DNA of 64,000 bases from Mytilus trossulus (GCF_036588685.1 NC_086376.1:56071166-56135165); one strand, 5' to 3'. Positions 1-13,788 are shown, counted from the stretch's first letter. A program made the numbers and translations. Notes: generated by a model not told the origin, from the letters alone.

Positions 1-290
1 AAACACATCAAATGAATGGATGACAACAGTGATATAAATGACTTGGTACATTAATTTTCTTATGTAGAAAATGGTTAATCAAACCTGGTTTTCACTTCAC
101 CTCTAAAACGACGATCGAGGCTCTGAGTAATAAAACATCGATGATTAGAATTGTTTAATGCATCACTAGTAAATAAAATTGAGAATGGAAATGGGGAATG
201 TGTCAAAGAGACAACAACCCGACCAAATAAAATAAAACAACAGCAGAAGGTCACCAACAGGTCTTCAATGTAGCGAGAACGTAGTGATTG
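1..290 (-). repeat. dispersed mussel-type repeat fragments
   Basis: Two adjoining fragments. About 1-100 matches the family seen again near 45030, 51750 and 62070 ('aaacacatcaaa...gaatgga'). About 166-285 is nearly identical to 61357-61460 and appears in reverse complement near 27290-27340 and 34710-34806 ('gggttgttgtctctttga'). The open frame here (75-257, minus) is only read-through of this repeat. Orientation is arbitrary. No gene is supported. Confidence 0.7.
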
Positions 291-1485
291 TCTTAATGGA
301 AAAAAACGGCACCCCTGTTTGTTCTAAAAATTGAAGTACATTGTAAATACTATTCTTGTTTTAATGTTTCAAAGAAATGTGTTTAGGAACACATAACGGT
401 CAAGTTGTATTCCTTTCTTTTCTAAATATTAGAAGATGACCCTACACAATTATCCTACAGAGTGTTTCTCAAAATATGCTGGATTTAGGAATTTGAGTAG
501 TACCACGCCAATGTGGTACACTTAGACCTGAAATAAAAGTCTAATAAGCCTCGAGTTAAATACTTATGGTTGTTAACCCTGGACTTGTTTTTAAAGTGCT
601 CAAGATAGATTTGAATTGCGTTAAAAATTCCAAACATTCCAAAATAAAATGTCATGTTTATTGCCAAAGACAACAGTCGAGGGGACATAATAGAGTTTCT
701 ATATCACAAGTCTCTCTGGCAAACATTTTTACCCATTGACAGCAATATTAAGATTAAAATTTTATCATCATTTTATTCGTTTCTAGATAGAACCTTCTAA
801 AGATATATACAAGTAGTTTGGTTTTTCGTTAAACTGTAAAAAGTAATAACAAAAACACAAAAAAAAAAGAATAATCATGAACATTGCTTATGCAGTAATA
901 TCTGCTTTATCTTTTCATGTAAATTGTATGAATTTATTTTTAAATGTTATTTGAGTAGAACTTGATAATAAATGATAATTTCGTAAATAAAAAATGAAAG
1001 AAAAAATGTGAGCACAAAAGGTTTTAGGATCATGCCAACTAGAATCTTGTTCAAATTATAAACAGACTAGAGCTTCGCCTATAAGTTGGATTGCTGCGTC
1101 CATGTAACTACAATGCTCGAGAAGACATAACAAAGTTTGCAAGCACGCCATTCTGGTCAACAAGGATATTAACACTAGCTGTAGTAGTCATTGAAACTGT
1201 TGACGCCGAATGGTCTGTTAAAGAAGCATAGAAAAAAATAGAACAAATATTTCATTATTGTTATATATAAAAATGTACTTAGAAAATAGAGCTCACATGT
1301 TGCAAATTTTTACAAAACAAAATCTAACTTCTGGTTTTTTTTTAGAAATATCGCAACAGAAAAAGATTCAAAGAATAAATTATACGTATTCTTGAGCTGG
1401 ATTAAAAATCACATATGTTGAATATTATTATTCTGGAATTTTACAAAATTTGTTGGTATTTCTTCAGTATTCCAATTGGTATTAA
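291..1485. other. unassigned AT-rich stretch
   Basis: I see no gene, RNA or clear repeat structure here. The open frame at 485-688 (minus) has no recognisable features. Confidence 0.5.
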
Positions 1486-2270
1486 TTGAACAACAAACCT
1501 TGCTTGTACTCATTTGAAGCAGAATTCTTTTGTAGCCTTTTCAAAAATAAACAGAAACGCCTCTGGCAATTGATCTTTAGTTTCATGTTCAGATATATTG
1601 ATGACATTCTGTCACTCAATAACACACATTTCAATAAGTTCTTACGTCTCATTTATACCAGTCAACTTGGGTCTAACGATACTATCGAAAGTAAAAGATT
1701 TACATATCCCATGTTCCATCGAATGGCATTTACACATCTAATTAAATATGTTACGAGCATGCATAGTCAAAACTAAACGGATAACATTAACAAGGCTTTC
1801 CAAGAATTATGATGAATAACGATTGTAATCGACACTAAATAAATTTAAGGTTACCCTCAAAAATTGGTCAACGATACGTCGACTTATTGAATCCCTTACT
1901 ACATGTCTTCGTAATTTTAGATCTTTCGACATCAGTAAATTCGTCGCATTTATAATTTTACCGAGTGAGTCATCGTTTTGACTTTTTCTTGCTGAGTGTG
2001 AATACAGGTGATGCATGCATATCAGAGGACGCTTACCCTGTCGACACACCACTTCTTGCTCCGTTTGGACATTTTTGTTCCCTCAGGTTTTGTTTGTAAC
2101 CAAGATCATTCTCTCTAATCGATTTACAAAATTTGAACATTGGTTAAATACTGTCGCCTTAATTTACAGCGTAACACAGTTCCAAATATGTACTGTGAGT
2201 TTTTTTTTCAAAATTTCAAAACATGTTTCCAATTTATACTGGCTTAAATATAACCAAAACCCGTAATTGA
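1486..2270 (+). mobile_element. Penelope-like reverse transcriptase remnant
   Basis: The frame at 1486-1776 carries the reverse transcriptase active-site block RYIDDILSLNN, followed by a decayed IYTSQLGSNDT stretch that matches the IYPIELEIKDT-type continuation seen in the family. The sequence to about 2270 continues as degraded 3' coding sequence. The same family occurs at 18842-19745 (minus), 40070-40850 and 47640-48240. What is seen is an RT palm motif with the YIDD catalytic pair; assignment to Penelope-like elements comes from remembered bivalve sequences and is an inference. The copy lacks the N-terminal RT motifs and has several frame breaks, so it is dead. Confidence 0.65.
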
Positions 2271-3050
2271 GACAAAATCTGGCAACATTTGAGTCCTAGT
2301 AAAAATTAAAAAAAACAATACAAGAAAGACATGATTAGCCGAAACGAAAATTATGTTGGAAGTGATGATATTTTATATTGTCGGCCGGTACAACTCAAAT
2401 CCTGTTGGTTAGTTATCATTCGATACAAAAAAAATGATAAAGATACGAAAATTTGTAATTTTGCATCAAAATGCTTTCAACAGCAATGTATAGCACTGAT
2501 TAACAATTTCATATTATCAAACAGTATTTATAAAAAAAAATATAATTGATAACAGTATACAATATTGCACTTTTTTCATTTGTGATACTGTTAGTGAAAC
2601 AAACTCACTTAGAAATTGGTCATACAAAGTAAGTTAACAAAAATTAAGTAAAATGATGTAAAAACATATTGCAGTGTTTTCTTTATTTTCAAAAACTCAT
2701 ATGAGTTATTATGGAAATGTCAGAAAAATATACAGTATTTAGTATGTTTAAATCAGTTCAACAGCTGAAGAGAAGTCAAACTTTGTTTTAAAAAAGCGTA
2801 GTAAATGTCATAAATGAATGGAGTCAAGAAAACGGGTGGTCAAACACATTTAGAATTTGCTACCGATAAATAAGTGAGCTCTCATTTGACAAACATCAAA
2901 AATGTAAACAAAATTATGGAAATCTTAGACAGATCATTCATGTTCGGCGCATATAACTTGCAGTAGTTTACAATTATTTCATCTGAGCCGGATTTCCAGA
3001 ATGAAAATGAAAATCAATGATTTTTTTTTATTGTTATTACATTACCAGTA
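2271..3050. other. unassigned stretch
   Basis: AT-rich, with homopolymer runs and no convincing coding or repeat signal. The short frame at 2331-2549 has no support. Confidence 0.4.
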
Positions 3051-3052
3051 CT

Positions 3053-3716
3053 AGATAATAAAATTAACGGTACCAATTTTCTTGCACCAGATGCGCATTT
3101 CGACAATACATGTCTCTTCAGTGATGCTCGTGGTCAAAATATTTGAAATCCAAAACTTATATAAAAGATGAAGAGCTATAATCCAAAAGGTCCAAAAAGT
3201 ATAGCCAAATCCGTGAAAGGAATCAGAGCTTTGCACGAGGGAGATACATTCCTTAATTTATAGTAATTTCTAATATTTTGTAACAGCAAATTTTAATAAC
3301 ACAAAAAATCCGTATTTTCATGCCAGTACCGAAGTACTGGCTACTGGGCTGGTGATACCCTCGGGGACTAATAGTCCACCAGCAGAGGCATCGACCCAGT
3401 GGTAGTAATAAAATTAACGGTACCAATTTTCTTGCATCAGATGCGCATTTCGACAATACATGTCTCTTCAGTGATGCTCGTGGCCAAAATATTTGAAATC
3501 CAAAACTTATATAAAAGATGAAGAGCTATAATCCAAAAGGTCCAAAAAGTATAGCCAAATCCGTGAGAGGAATCAGAGCTTTGCACGAGGGAGATACATT
3601 CCTTAATTTATAGTAATTTATAATATTTTGTAACAGCAAATTTTAATAACACAAAACATCCGTATTTTCATGCCAGTACCGAAGTACTGGCTACTGGGCT
3701 GGTGATACACTCGGGG
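3053..3716 (-). repeat. two tandem ~350-bp units of a dispersed repeat
   Basis: The word ggtaccaattttcttgca occurs at 3069 and again at 3419, so the period is 350 bp, and both units continue nearly identically through 'atatttgaaatccaaaactt' to 'ctactgggctggtgatac'. The same family, also as two units 351 bp apart, is at 35298-35694. It shares the 'ggtgatacyctcgggga' segment with the repeats near 28340, 28950 and 59500. The short minus-strand frames at 3051-3456 are products of this repeat, not genes. Confidence 0.85.
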
Positions 3717-6700
3717 ATAATGATGACAAGAAATGCAAAATTATGGTGTTATATTGTTGATATTCCTCAAATGTATTATACATGTTATATTGTATCAATT
3801 TTACGTTCGGGAGTCGCATACTATTAAGTATGATTGTTAGATAGGAGATGTGCTCTGATTTCCATTGAGAAAATAAGCAAATATAGGCCAGAGGAACCGG
3901 ATTTAAGTGACTAAATGTCACAGTACAATGAGCCAAAATGCACCGTTTAGTCCGTTATAAAAAGCCCCTACGTGACAAAATGTGAAACAATTCAAACGAT
4001 AAAAACAACTGCATGATTAATGACAAAACAATAAAAGAAAAAACAAAAAGATATGCAGCAACCAACGACAAGGTTCAATGAATTACAGGCTTCTGACTAG
4101 GGACAGGCACATTTGCATGTAGAATATGGCCAAGTTAAACATGCATTGGAGCACTCATCCTACGCATTACCTATGACAATGAGGTAAGACTACAACAAGA
4201 TCAGAAAGAGGCAAAACAAAAATGACAGTATCATATATAAAGACAAATATTGGTGATTAAAGAATGCTCGCAATTAGACATGTTCACCATGACCGAAACG
4301 GTCCGAAACCAAATCCAAACAAACATAGAAGTGTGGTAGATAGTAAAATTCTATAATGATTAACTAACTCAAACCTTTTTGCTCCATTATGTATTTCAAA
4401 ATTTAAATACACAAGATGGAAAATCACTTCAATGCAACTATACACACGAATATATTAAAAACGCAAAAGTTAATTTCAAATAGTATCAAATACAACTAAT
4501 GCATGTTACAAATTTATTTATGATGTCCTTTAATCATGTAGCTAGTTTTGTCGAAGGTAAAGAACTGTACATAGTTCTAGAATATATGTTATACCATTCT
4601 GACTATATATATAAAATTATAAAGATAACTTTTAATTTTCAAATGAAACCAAAACGATTAATTATAAAGGCAATTATTTTTGTTTCAGTATAATTGTGTG
4701 ACTACTGTTCCATGTAATCTGTATCATAAGAGGAGGATCCAAAAAACTTGTGTGATCTTGGCAAAACTGCATTCAACAGTGTGTTAAATATTTTTATGTT
4801 TTCTCTCTCTATTTCCTTTCCTTTTCTTTTTTGGAAGCACGTTTCAATGTCCGTCTTGTTGTACTGGGTTGCATTTCTTTTATCTCCATCTTCATCCTCC
4901 ATCTCCGTTTCTTTTCATTTTATGTAACCTCCCATAAAATAAATCGCCCAACCAAAAACCAGGCAGTGTTTTATAATGGATATCTTCATATAAACTGTAT
5001 TCATACATAATTCATAATGGATACATGAAGGAAAATAAGATCCATCATACGGCTTATTTCAGAAAACTTTTCGGCAGATATTATTGATCATGATGGTTGA
5101 TGATATTTGGATTGCTTTATCATTCATACTTCAAGAAAACTATGAAGTCGTTTAAATTTTATTTGAAATGTTCGACACTCGACTTTTGTGAAAGGTTTAG
5201 CTAGCTAAAATGCCAAGTTTGATCAACCATGTTCTGCATAAAGAAATGCGTTTATCAAGCCAGGAATGTTACAGTTGTATTCCATTCGTTTGATGTGTAA
5301 GGGTTTTTGATTTTGCCATTTGATAAGGGACGACGTTCCGTTTTTAATTTTCCAAAGAATTGGATATTTATGTTATGTATGTTTTCGTTCATAAAAAATG
5401 TTAGCGGTATACTACTGTTGCCTTCATTTAATTCAGACTATAAACCGTTGTAACTGAACTGCTGCAATCATATTGAAATTATAATTGATTCTTATCATTT
5501 ATTATGAACGTTATTATCAGCAAAACATATATTATTGTGACTTGGTACGATCGATATTTCTTAAGTGCAGACCTAATCCTACACATGCATTGATTCTTTG
5601 GAGGATGAATGTTTTCTTTAACATTGGACAAGTTCTACATTTGTTATGATATTCAGAATGATATCAGAGTGCTTTTTTAAATGAAATTAACAGAACTGGT
5701 TACATTTTGTTGATTATATTCTCGTCCTTTGGTCTTTTGGCGGACCTTGAGTTGTCAGTTTTCCGGACGAAGGTTTGTTGTTGTCTTCATGCGTTTAAAT
5801 TGACCGCCATAACAGAGTAAATAGTGCCGAAATTTGCATAAACACAAAAAATCAATCAATCAGTGTTTTGGTGGATGTTTGTCTCACAAGCAATCATACC
5901 GTATTTAGTTATTCCTTTTCACCATTGTGTTACAATCCCTTAATGGTCTTGCTTAAAACTATGGTTGATTTACTCCTCTGTTGGCACAAGACCACAAAAA
6001 ATGACTAATATTTCCGTTGTTCAATCTATATAAAGTGTATTTTTCTTATATTTTTTCATTCTTTCCCTTTTTTTTATTAATTTTCTAGATTTAATGGGTT
6101 ACACATGAACCAGCGAGTTGAAATAATGTTTTGGATGTTTTATTTTAAAGGTTTTTAATAGGGAATTGGTGATAAGGACAGGTGCAAAAGGTAATATTCA
6201 CAGCGATTATGTCAGATGCAAAAAGGTAATATATACATTTTCAGGAACATCCCATTACCTGTCTATAGGGGAATGAGAGTGTATTGGCCAAATGTGAAGG
6301 ATGTGAAGAAGAAAAAAATTCTTAATGATGAATATACTATTGGACACACAAAATGGTGCAATTTTTTTAAAGATACAAACCGTTATAAAGAACTAATAGA
6401 AAAATCAATTGCTGTATGCTGCATTTTGTTGAAAAAAATCGTTGGAGTTTTACTTGTTGATGCGGTAATATGTTGTTCTATTTTTTAGCATAACAATTAT
6501 GCTGAATAGACAATAGTCTTTTGAAAAAAATGTTTAAAAGGCAGATTCTTTTTAATTTGTAATTCAAATTAATAATAGGGAATCAAATTATTTCTATTAA
6601 AAGTTTGACAACAGTGCATACTGAAAAAAATGAAGAAGAAAAAAAAATTCCTAAATATGTTATATTGATTCGTATGAAGCAAGAATCTTGCAATCTCATT

Positions 6701-7490
6701 GAGTTATTGCGTGAGTGTAAATAAAAGCGCACTCCAGTCCACACATAGGGAAAATTTCCAAATTGTTACGCCAAAATAAAATTTTGCAATACATCCTAAT
6801 AATAAAAAGGTAAAAAAAAAAACACAAACATAAAAAGTTTGCCAAAATAAAAAAAATAAATATAAACTAACAATAACTAATTCTGTTTAATATTAAATCC
6901 CTTTCCAAAAAAAGAGGTATTATATGACAATGCGCAGCAACATTGGTATTGAAAAGATTTGCAGTGTAAGTTCTTATTAAAAAATTATCAATTATAACAA
7001 GTTCAAAGTTAACTGAAAGAAAAATATTCAAGAAATTCTAACGTTTTGGTAAAGTCACATATTTTTTTTTTAAACCTGTAAAATTAAAACAGAAACTGTA
7101 AATTTCGTAAATAATTTTTCAGTTACGATAGTTCTGATATCATTCCATGTTAAAGTATGCAGATTTGATAAATAGTTCTTTCAATCAGCATTAAATGCGA
7201 TCTTAATTATAGTCATTATAAATAGACAAAATACAATTTTTTCGAATAGATTTATCTGTTTGTAATCAATAAAGAATCGCTTGATAATACAGTATCATTC
7301 AACCACTGGATGCAATCAAAGAAAATCGTTATCCAATGAGTGTATCGCATCTAAAGTCAACGAGTAGGAGTGATAAAATTTACGATAATATTATACTAAA
7401 AAGTTCTTGTTTCTCATTTTGCAAACTTTATTTGCTCGTCTTCATATTACTTACCATATATTTTCTGCCTGCAAGTAAATATTTCTAATA
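3717..7490. other. unassigned stretch with minor repeat scraps
   Basis: No gene is supported. About 5260-5440 resembles the dispersed block with 'cattcgtttgatgtgt' and 'gcggtatactactgttgcc', which recurs near 15600, 39350, 41310, 46820, 48690, 52630 and 53030. The open frames at 4499-4693, 4702-4902 (minus) and 6216-6488 are Lys/Asn/Ile-rich and lack recognisable domains. About 7300-7500 would hold the 5' flank of the HMX gene. Confidence 0.45.
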
Positions 7491-7506
7491 AGTTTTGAAG
7501 GGAAAC

Positions 7507-10287
7507 ATGGAAAATCAAGGACAGAATACAAGAGAAAATGCACCAAAGAAGTCATTCTATATCGCAGACATCTTGATGGACAGTCATATTAAGGAAGCAG
7601 ATAAAAAGACTGAAAATCCAAAAGTATCTGTTACTGAAGACATCACCTATTCAGGGAAATCACTTCATTCAACTCCAAACTGGTACCCTTGGTGTCACAC
7701 AAACCCAAAATGGGAATACATGTTGGGAAGCGGTAGTGAGTATTAATTATATTAAGATGGCGAGTAGTGTTCAAATTAAACATTATTTCAAAGTTAATTC
7801 ATTTAGATATTTGTTCCTTTTTTTTTTTTATAGTATTTCATTTTCGTGAAAAAGGAAAAGTTTCAGAGAATTATTTATTATAAGGTTGTTTCATATGTTA
7901 GACATGTTAAGTTTGTTTTCAGTTTTACATAAGCTAAAACAAATTGTTTGCTTTAAATGTTAAATGTTATATAGTTTTAATTTACAAAACATAAATTATA
8001 TGTTGAATGCATTAGTTTTGCATTTTTTACATGGTTTTGTCGGTTTCTGATCGACTTTTTTTTAGTGTTTATTGTCCCTTTGATATTTCCCGCCTTTTTT
8101 AATAACATATCTTCGTGTGTTAAACTGTTAAATCGTAGAACTTTGTGCGAAATATGATTTGTTAAATCAATTAATATTTAAAAACGTAAAACAAAGATGA
8201 CTAATTTTATGTAATTTTAAACATTTTGTCATTTGAATCTTTGTTTTTCACCATCTGATGGTTTTTTTTTAATTTCTAGCGACGAAAAGAAGTACCGACA
8301 ATTCCTCACGAATTTATTTCATAACTTTGATTTTTAACAAATAAACAAAATTAACCTTTTCATAATTTTGTGTGTGTGTTTTGATTTGGTTAATAACAAT
8401 AGTTTTCCTTATTTCTGAATGTGTAATCAAATCATATGAGATTAATTTTTTATGGTTCACGATGTCTTAGATTTCAAAATGTTTACAAAACTATTTAAAA
8501 AATCTTGCAATATTGTATCAAAATTGTCTGAATAACAGGATTGAAGTGAAGTCGTTGAATTTTTCCAAATGTTGGTTTTAGATGCTTTAATATTTTATTT
8601 ATTCTTTTTAATTGCTTAATATCATATTGAGTCTCTTTAATATTCAAATTGAATTTGGTTTTAAAAAAATCTGTTATTGGCCCTGTGATCAAATCAATTT
8701 CTTGGGTATTTGCAATAAAATGTTTCAAACGTTTTGATTGCTTCGAAATGAAGTAGCAATATGATTTAATGTTATGCTTTGCTTACTTGGAAATTTGACA
8801 TTTTCCGTATCAATTTAACCAACAGGGTAATAATTTCATTGTTTCTATGCTAAAGTTCTGACATCATTTCATTTATGTTATATTGTAAGCATTAAATCTA
8901 CTATAAATGGTTGAAACCGACAAAAACTTCAAATGCTGTAGCGTTTTCCTTGTATTACTCTTAAAAGTAAAATCAAAAACAAAACTAAACTCTACAAAAA
9001 GGAAAATCAAAACAAAGTTTTTGATCAAATGGCAAAATCAACTGATAAAACACATCATACGAATGGACAACAAATGTATTATACTAAAATAAAATACAAG
9101 AAATACAGCGATGTATTGCCATACAAATATAAATTATTCATTCTAAATTCCTGTTATCTTTACAAAACCATAGTCACATTATACTTTTTTTTTTATGAAA
9201 GGAGCATTTATTTGATTAAAATAGCCTGTCAAATTCATAGCATTTTATATAATGTATGCAATGTCCTTTAATTCATTTTCTAACATTGGAAATGTTCATG
9301 GTCAAGATCATATATCAAGGTAAGAAAATCGAACAGATGCTTCCATTCTTTCATCCAATAGTTCTTTTATACATCACATGTCGGAGCTGTATATATTCAG
9401 AAATCTCTATAAATCAGGTGTCATGTCAACAAATCTGTCTTAATACTATGGCATGTCTTAGAATGGTATAAGGACATGGTCTTAGTATTAAACCATGTTG
9501 ACGAAAGACTCCTAAGATGATTTTTTTTTAAAATTTGTTGTCGTAAGAATGAGTAGTTACAAAGGGCGCCTGTTAGATTGTGTAAGCAGGCATATTTATA
9601 CTGCTCCCAAATGTAAGGATAGTCATAAAACATGAATATTATAAGTTGAAAAAAAAATCAAAACGGAATAAATGTTTTCTTTGTTTAATAATTCCAGCAA
9701 ACGGAGATTGATTTTTTTTTATTTTTGTGATATTTTAACTTGAGTATACTAGTACTCCTTTTTTTCTTATGTTGATTAAATGAATATGCAGGTATTGGCA
9801 TGTATACAGGTAATGAAACCGGATAAAAACAGATATTTCTTTTTCTCGATTTTATTGAAAAAAATCGTTCAATAACACATTGAAACAAGAAAAATATATT
9901 TATTTTAAACCCGATGTTTAATTTGTTCACCTAATTTTCTATGGAAAAACATTGTTTCTTATTTTTATACACTTCCATTCTAAGAATGTAATTTTTCGTA
10001 TCCGTTTGAAACATAATTTAAATTTTTCATTAAATCAGAATAAAACGATTTTTATTTTGTTATACGCTCTTACCGTTCTACAACAACGAATACTTGGTTT
10101 GTGATATCCTTTTTATTTAAAGTAACTTCACAGGGGAAGGGAAATAAAATAAAATGGGGACATGATGTTGAAAAAATAGATATTTTCAATACAGTTTTTT
10201 TTTAATTCTAATATCCAATAGAAGAAGGAATTCATTATCATCCATTCGATGCTATATCTTTGTATGGATCAGAAAGGGGGAAATGTC

Positions 10288-10371
<84 letters not shown>

Positions 10372-10684
10372 CATTATTATTATTATTATTATTATTGTAT
10401 AGCAATATAATATTTCCCACAGAAAGTAACCAAAAGTTAGCGTGCAATAAATTCCAATATTGCACTAGTGCAATAAATCTTCAAAATTCATGACGTCATC
10501 AACGACAAAATCTTAGTTTAAACCATTTTTTACTTTCAAATATTATATTGCTATACAATAAAAGGGTTATTGCATGAATATTGTGAAATATTGTCCCTCG
10601 TAGAACATATATTGCACTCGCAAGCTCGTGCAATATAAAATTCTACTCGGAACAATATTCCCCAATATTCATGCAATAACCCTA

Positions 10685-10718
<34 letters not shown>

Positions 10719-12799
10719 TAAAAAAGTTTTTTTTTATTGTAGTCAAATTTATTTCAGTTATAGAGTTAATGATAAACTATAAAACCTATACGGATAACTA
10801 TTACTCGAAAAATCGGCTTATTTGTAACACTTCACACTACTACTAAAATCTTTACATTTAAGATGGAAACTTCTAACGTTTAGGTATGCACAATGCATTT
10901 CTGACTTAGGATCAAATGAAACTGTCACAATTTTTGATATGTTTATTTATCGCTACAATAAGAACCAATTGGTTTTCTATTGCTTTTATATGGTCAGTTA
11001 TCTGTGAAATAGAAAGTATTAAGCGCAATATAATCAGATAGTTTGAATTCATTGAGATAATTAAACTTTAATCACACTTTACATGGATCAGTGAACAAAA
11101 TTTCTTAGCCGTTTGAGTATTTCAAACACTATACCGAATTCTGCAAAGAGTGACAGATTTTCCAATAATTTATTCCATCTTTACAAAAAAATCATTTTGC
11201 TGTAGCGATTTTTTATGCTGCATTATCATTGTATTTCAAAACTCATAGGTTCCAGTCATCATAGATTCAGACGCAAAACAAGGCGACTGCCAACCCATAC
11301 TTATCTCAACTATTAAATAGGACATTTAAAAAAAATGGATAAGTATGGTTAAGGGAATTTGAGTCCAGTGTTTAGAATCAAATCATCGGAAGGGCTTCAC
11401 ATTTTATTTGATGATTGATGTCACCGGCAATAGACATAGAGTAAACAGGGCGTCTTTTAATGTTGCTTATTTTATGTCCGTTTGTTCGTCTGTCGGTCAA
11501 TATGTCAACTTAACTTTCAGAGAATCTTTTGTAGCTTAGTGAAATGTTCACATCGTATATATATTGTTTAAAACTATTTTTGGGGGATCTTCAAAGCAAA
11601 TCAAGGACAAAGGAATATATGTTTTGTCTCAATAAATCAATTTGTAGCTACTGACTGAATTTTAGTATTATCTTCACAGACCTTTTCATGCATATCGTGC
11701 ACTTTATAAATGATTTTATTCGACTGATTTGTTAGACTTCCCATATCAACAGGTGGACTTTGTCATATTTAAATAAAAATGGACGGCACGTTTTGTTGAC
11801 ACATTTATAAACAACTTATTTGCAATTAAAGGATCACAGTACATGAAGTGTACTATTCGGATGAGCAGGACTTTGGCATATATACAATAGTTATCAAAGG
11901 TACCAGGATTATAATTTCATACGCCAGACGCGCGTTCGTCTACATAAAACTCATCAGTGACGCTCAGATCAAATGAGTTAATGGAATGCTATTATTTTGT
12001 GAGCTTTATTTTCTTTGGTTAGATTTATTTAATATCATTTCTGTATGCTTTAAGTATGTATGTTGACTGTTAGTATTTATGTCTCAAAAGAATAAATAGA
12101 TACAGCAGTGTTTGTGTATTCGTCACAGAAGATTCTTTCATGTGTTTCATATAGTAAAACATAATTTGATGATTTTTTTTTCTTCAGTATATTTATTTTC
12201 ATGTTGTGAAAGTTGAAACTGATATTGATGTTTGTATTTATTTTCTAGATTATATTCCAAAGGGCGGGCAACATCTACTGAATAACACAGAAAGAGTCCA
12301 TGATCTGTCATGTCAAAGAAATACCTTATCACCACAAACAGCCCACCAGAAAATAGATGCAACGGGCCTATTTGAGTTTACTGGCGAAAGTTATCAAAAT
12401 AGAAGAAAAAAGAAAACAAGAACAGTTTTTTCAAGAGGTCAAGTGTATCAACTAGAAAATACATTTGACATGAAGCGATACTTATCCAGTTCGGATCGAG
12501 CAACTTTGGCGAACACTCTGAAGCTTTCGGAAACACAAATCAAAATATGGTTCCAGAACAGACGAAATAAATGGAAGCGACAACTATCGGCAGAAATTGA
12601 CTCCACACCATTTGCACCAATCAACGCTTCTACGCAACTTCGAATCCCTATTTTTTGCAAGAGCCACCATTACATGCCTGTTGGCTGTAAATTAGGCACA
12701 ATGACTTCTAGTTTCCAACCAACTCTGAAAGGAATGTCTTTAGCGTATGGACAGCTGGCCATTCCAGACCCAGCAACGATTCGAAATTCTATTTTGTAA
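7507..12799 (+). CDS. HMX: HMX/Nkx5-family homeobox transcription factor, two exons
   Basis: The coding parts are 7507-7735 and 12249-12799. The donor (GGTA|GTGAGT) and acceptor (TTTTCTAG|AT) join in phase, one base before and two after, giving 259 residues. The start is the first ATG in the exon-1 frame (MENQGQN). The homeodomain spans residues 130-189: [16 protein letters not shown] opens it, [17 protein letters not shown] follows, and helix 3 reads [16 protein letters not shown] with W48, Q50, N51 and R53 all present. The helix 1-2 block and the segment after the homeodomain (LRIPIF, compare RVPIL in vertebrate HMX) are diagnostic of the HMX class. Residues 16-22 (SFYIADI) resemble the short N-terminal motif of NK-type repressors. 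HMX proteins are nuclear DNA-binding regulators of neural and sensory development; that role is family knowledge. A single intron upstream of the homeobox is as in other HMX genes. No untranslated exons were resolved. Confidence 0.93.
10286..10396. repeat. (TTA)n microsatellite
   Basis: About 110 bp of near-perfect TTA/ATT repeats with one TCA interruption near 10371. In one frame it reads poly-Leu and in the reverse strand poly-Asn, which explains the low-complexity open frames there. A second short run lies at 10684-10720. Confidence 0.97.
10394..10559. mobile_element. palindromic foldback element (MITE-like)
   Basis: The ends are a perfect 22-nt inverted repeat: 10394-10415 (attgtatagcaatataat...) pairs with 10538-10559. 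Inside, 10458-10475 is a perfect 18-nt palindrome (tattgcactagtgcaata). There is no coding capacity. The microsatellite starts exactly at the left arm, as if the element carried or seeded it. Confidence 0.75.
10564..10682. mobile_element. second palindromic foldback element (MITE-like)
   Basis: A perfect 20-nt inverted repeat bounds it: 10564-10583 (gggttattgcatgaatattg) pairs with 10663-10682. An inner pair (atattgcac and gtgcaatat, about 10608-10636) would extend the hairpin. The gene-like word attgcac is shared with the neighbouring foldback, which suggests one composite or two related insertions. Confidence 0.75.
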
Positions 12800-13788
12800 A
12801 AGACTATTGTTGTGGATTGTTGATCAATGTTCTGTACAAACTATCGTGTAGTTTTATGTAGACAAATATTTTTTGAATGCACTTAATATCACTAATGCAA
12901 AACATTAAAACACCAACGGAGGGAGAAATATTATAACCGTAACGTTGTTAAAAACTGAAATCTTGATATTGATGAATTATTATTATTATTTTAATATTGT
13001 CTTCAAGGAAGATATCTTCAAAAATGTCCTTTCTTTGCTTAAAATGAGTTGTATGTAAACAATGCTCAGGTTTTATATTAATGAACATATCATTTATATT
13101 TTATATATAACAAAATCTTTTAGTTTTAGTTTCAATATATAAGATAACTTGAAAATGAGTTAAAAATGAAAAAAGAAAAAAAAAGAAAATAATGATGATT
13201 AAACTGAACATTGTTTTGATATATTTTATGGATTTCGATGTGAAGACTTTATTTCCTCCTGTTTATCATGAGTTATGTTTGGTTTTTTTGTTCCACTCAA
13301 GATCTTCAACGATATAAGTTTCAAATTGGATTTTGAGTTTTTTCTTTAAATGCTTTAGATTTTTAGCCCTGTAAAGTTTTGAGATTGCCTATATTTAAAC
13401 TTCAAATATCATTCACTTTTAGTTTAACTTTTGGAAATTTGGATTGTTTACTAACAAATCCCCATTTTGATTTTTTTAATTTTCAAAGTTTTGTGCCGTT
13501 TTTTTTTTGTTTTTTTTTTTTTTTTTTTACTTTTAAGCTTCACAATTAAAAATCCCAGACCGTATATACCATTTTAAGATTAAAAATATTATAAATGAAT
13601 TACAATATAAAAATCAAATTTCAACGGACTCTTTCCGCAAGAATGATATTTCTGTATGAAGTCAAGAATTCTATGAATGATTTACAGGTAATGCATTATA
13701 ACTGTCTGCCCTGCATATTTATGTAATACTGTATGTTAGCCCGGAAACGTTGTTTGTAATAATTGTGTAATACGGAAGTTTATTTTGG
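12800..13788 (+). other. HMX 3' flank / intergenic
   Basis: AT-rich sequence between the HMX stop and the copy-1 promoter. It includes the likely HMX 3'UTR, but no clear AATAAA was found. A long T run lies at about 13500-13530. Confidence 0.5.

Larger units (their letters stand above)
7736..12248 (+). other. HMX intron
   Basis: A 4.5-kb intron with matching GT-AG ends. It contains a TTA trinucleotide microsatellite, two foldback elements (10394-10682), a second ATT run, and a scrap of the 'cgccagacgcgcgttcgtct' dispersed repeat at about 11890-11960. Other open frames inside it are AT-rich and have no recognisable features. Confidence 0.85.

Noticed and set aside
10238-10493. Open frames on both strands (poly-Asn and poly-Leu)
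   Set aside because: They are translations of the TTA/ATT microsatellite and end soon outside it.
12448-12660. Minus-strand open frame
   Set aside because: It is the antisense shadow of the HMX homeobox exon.
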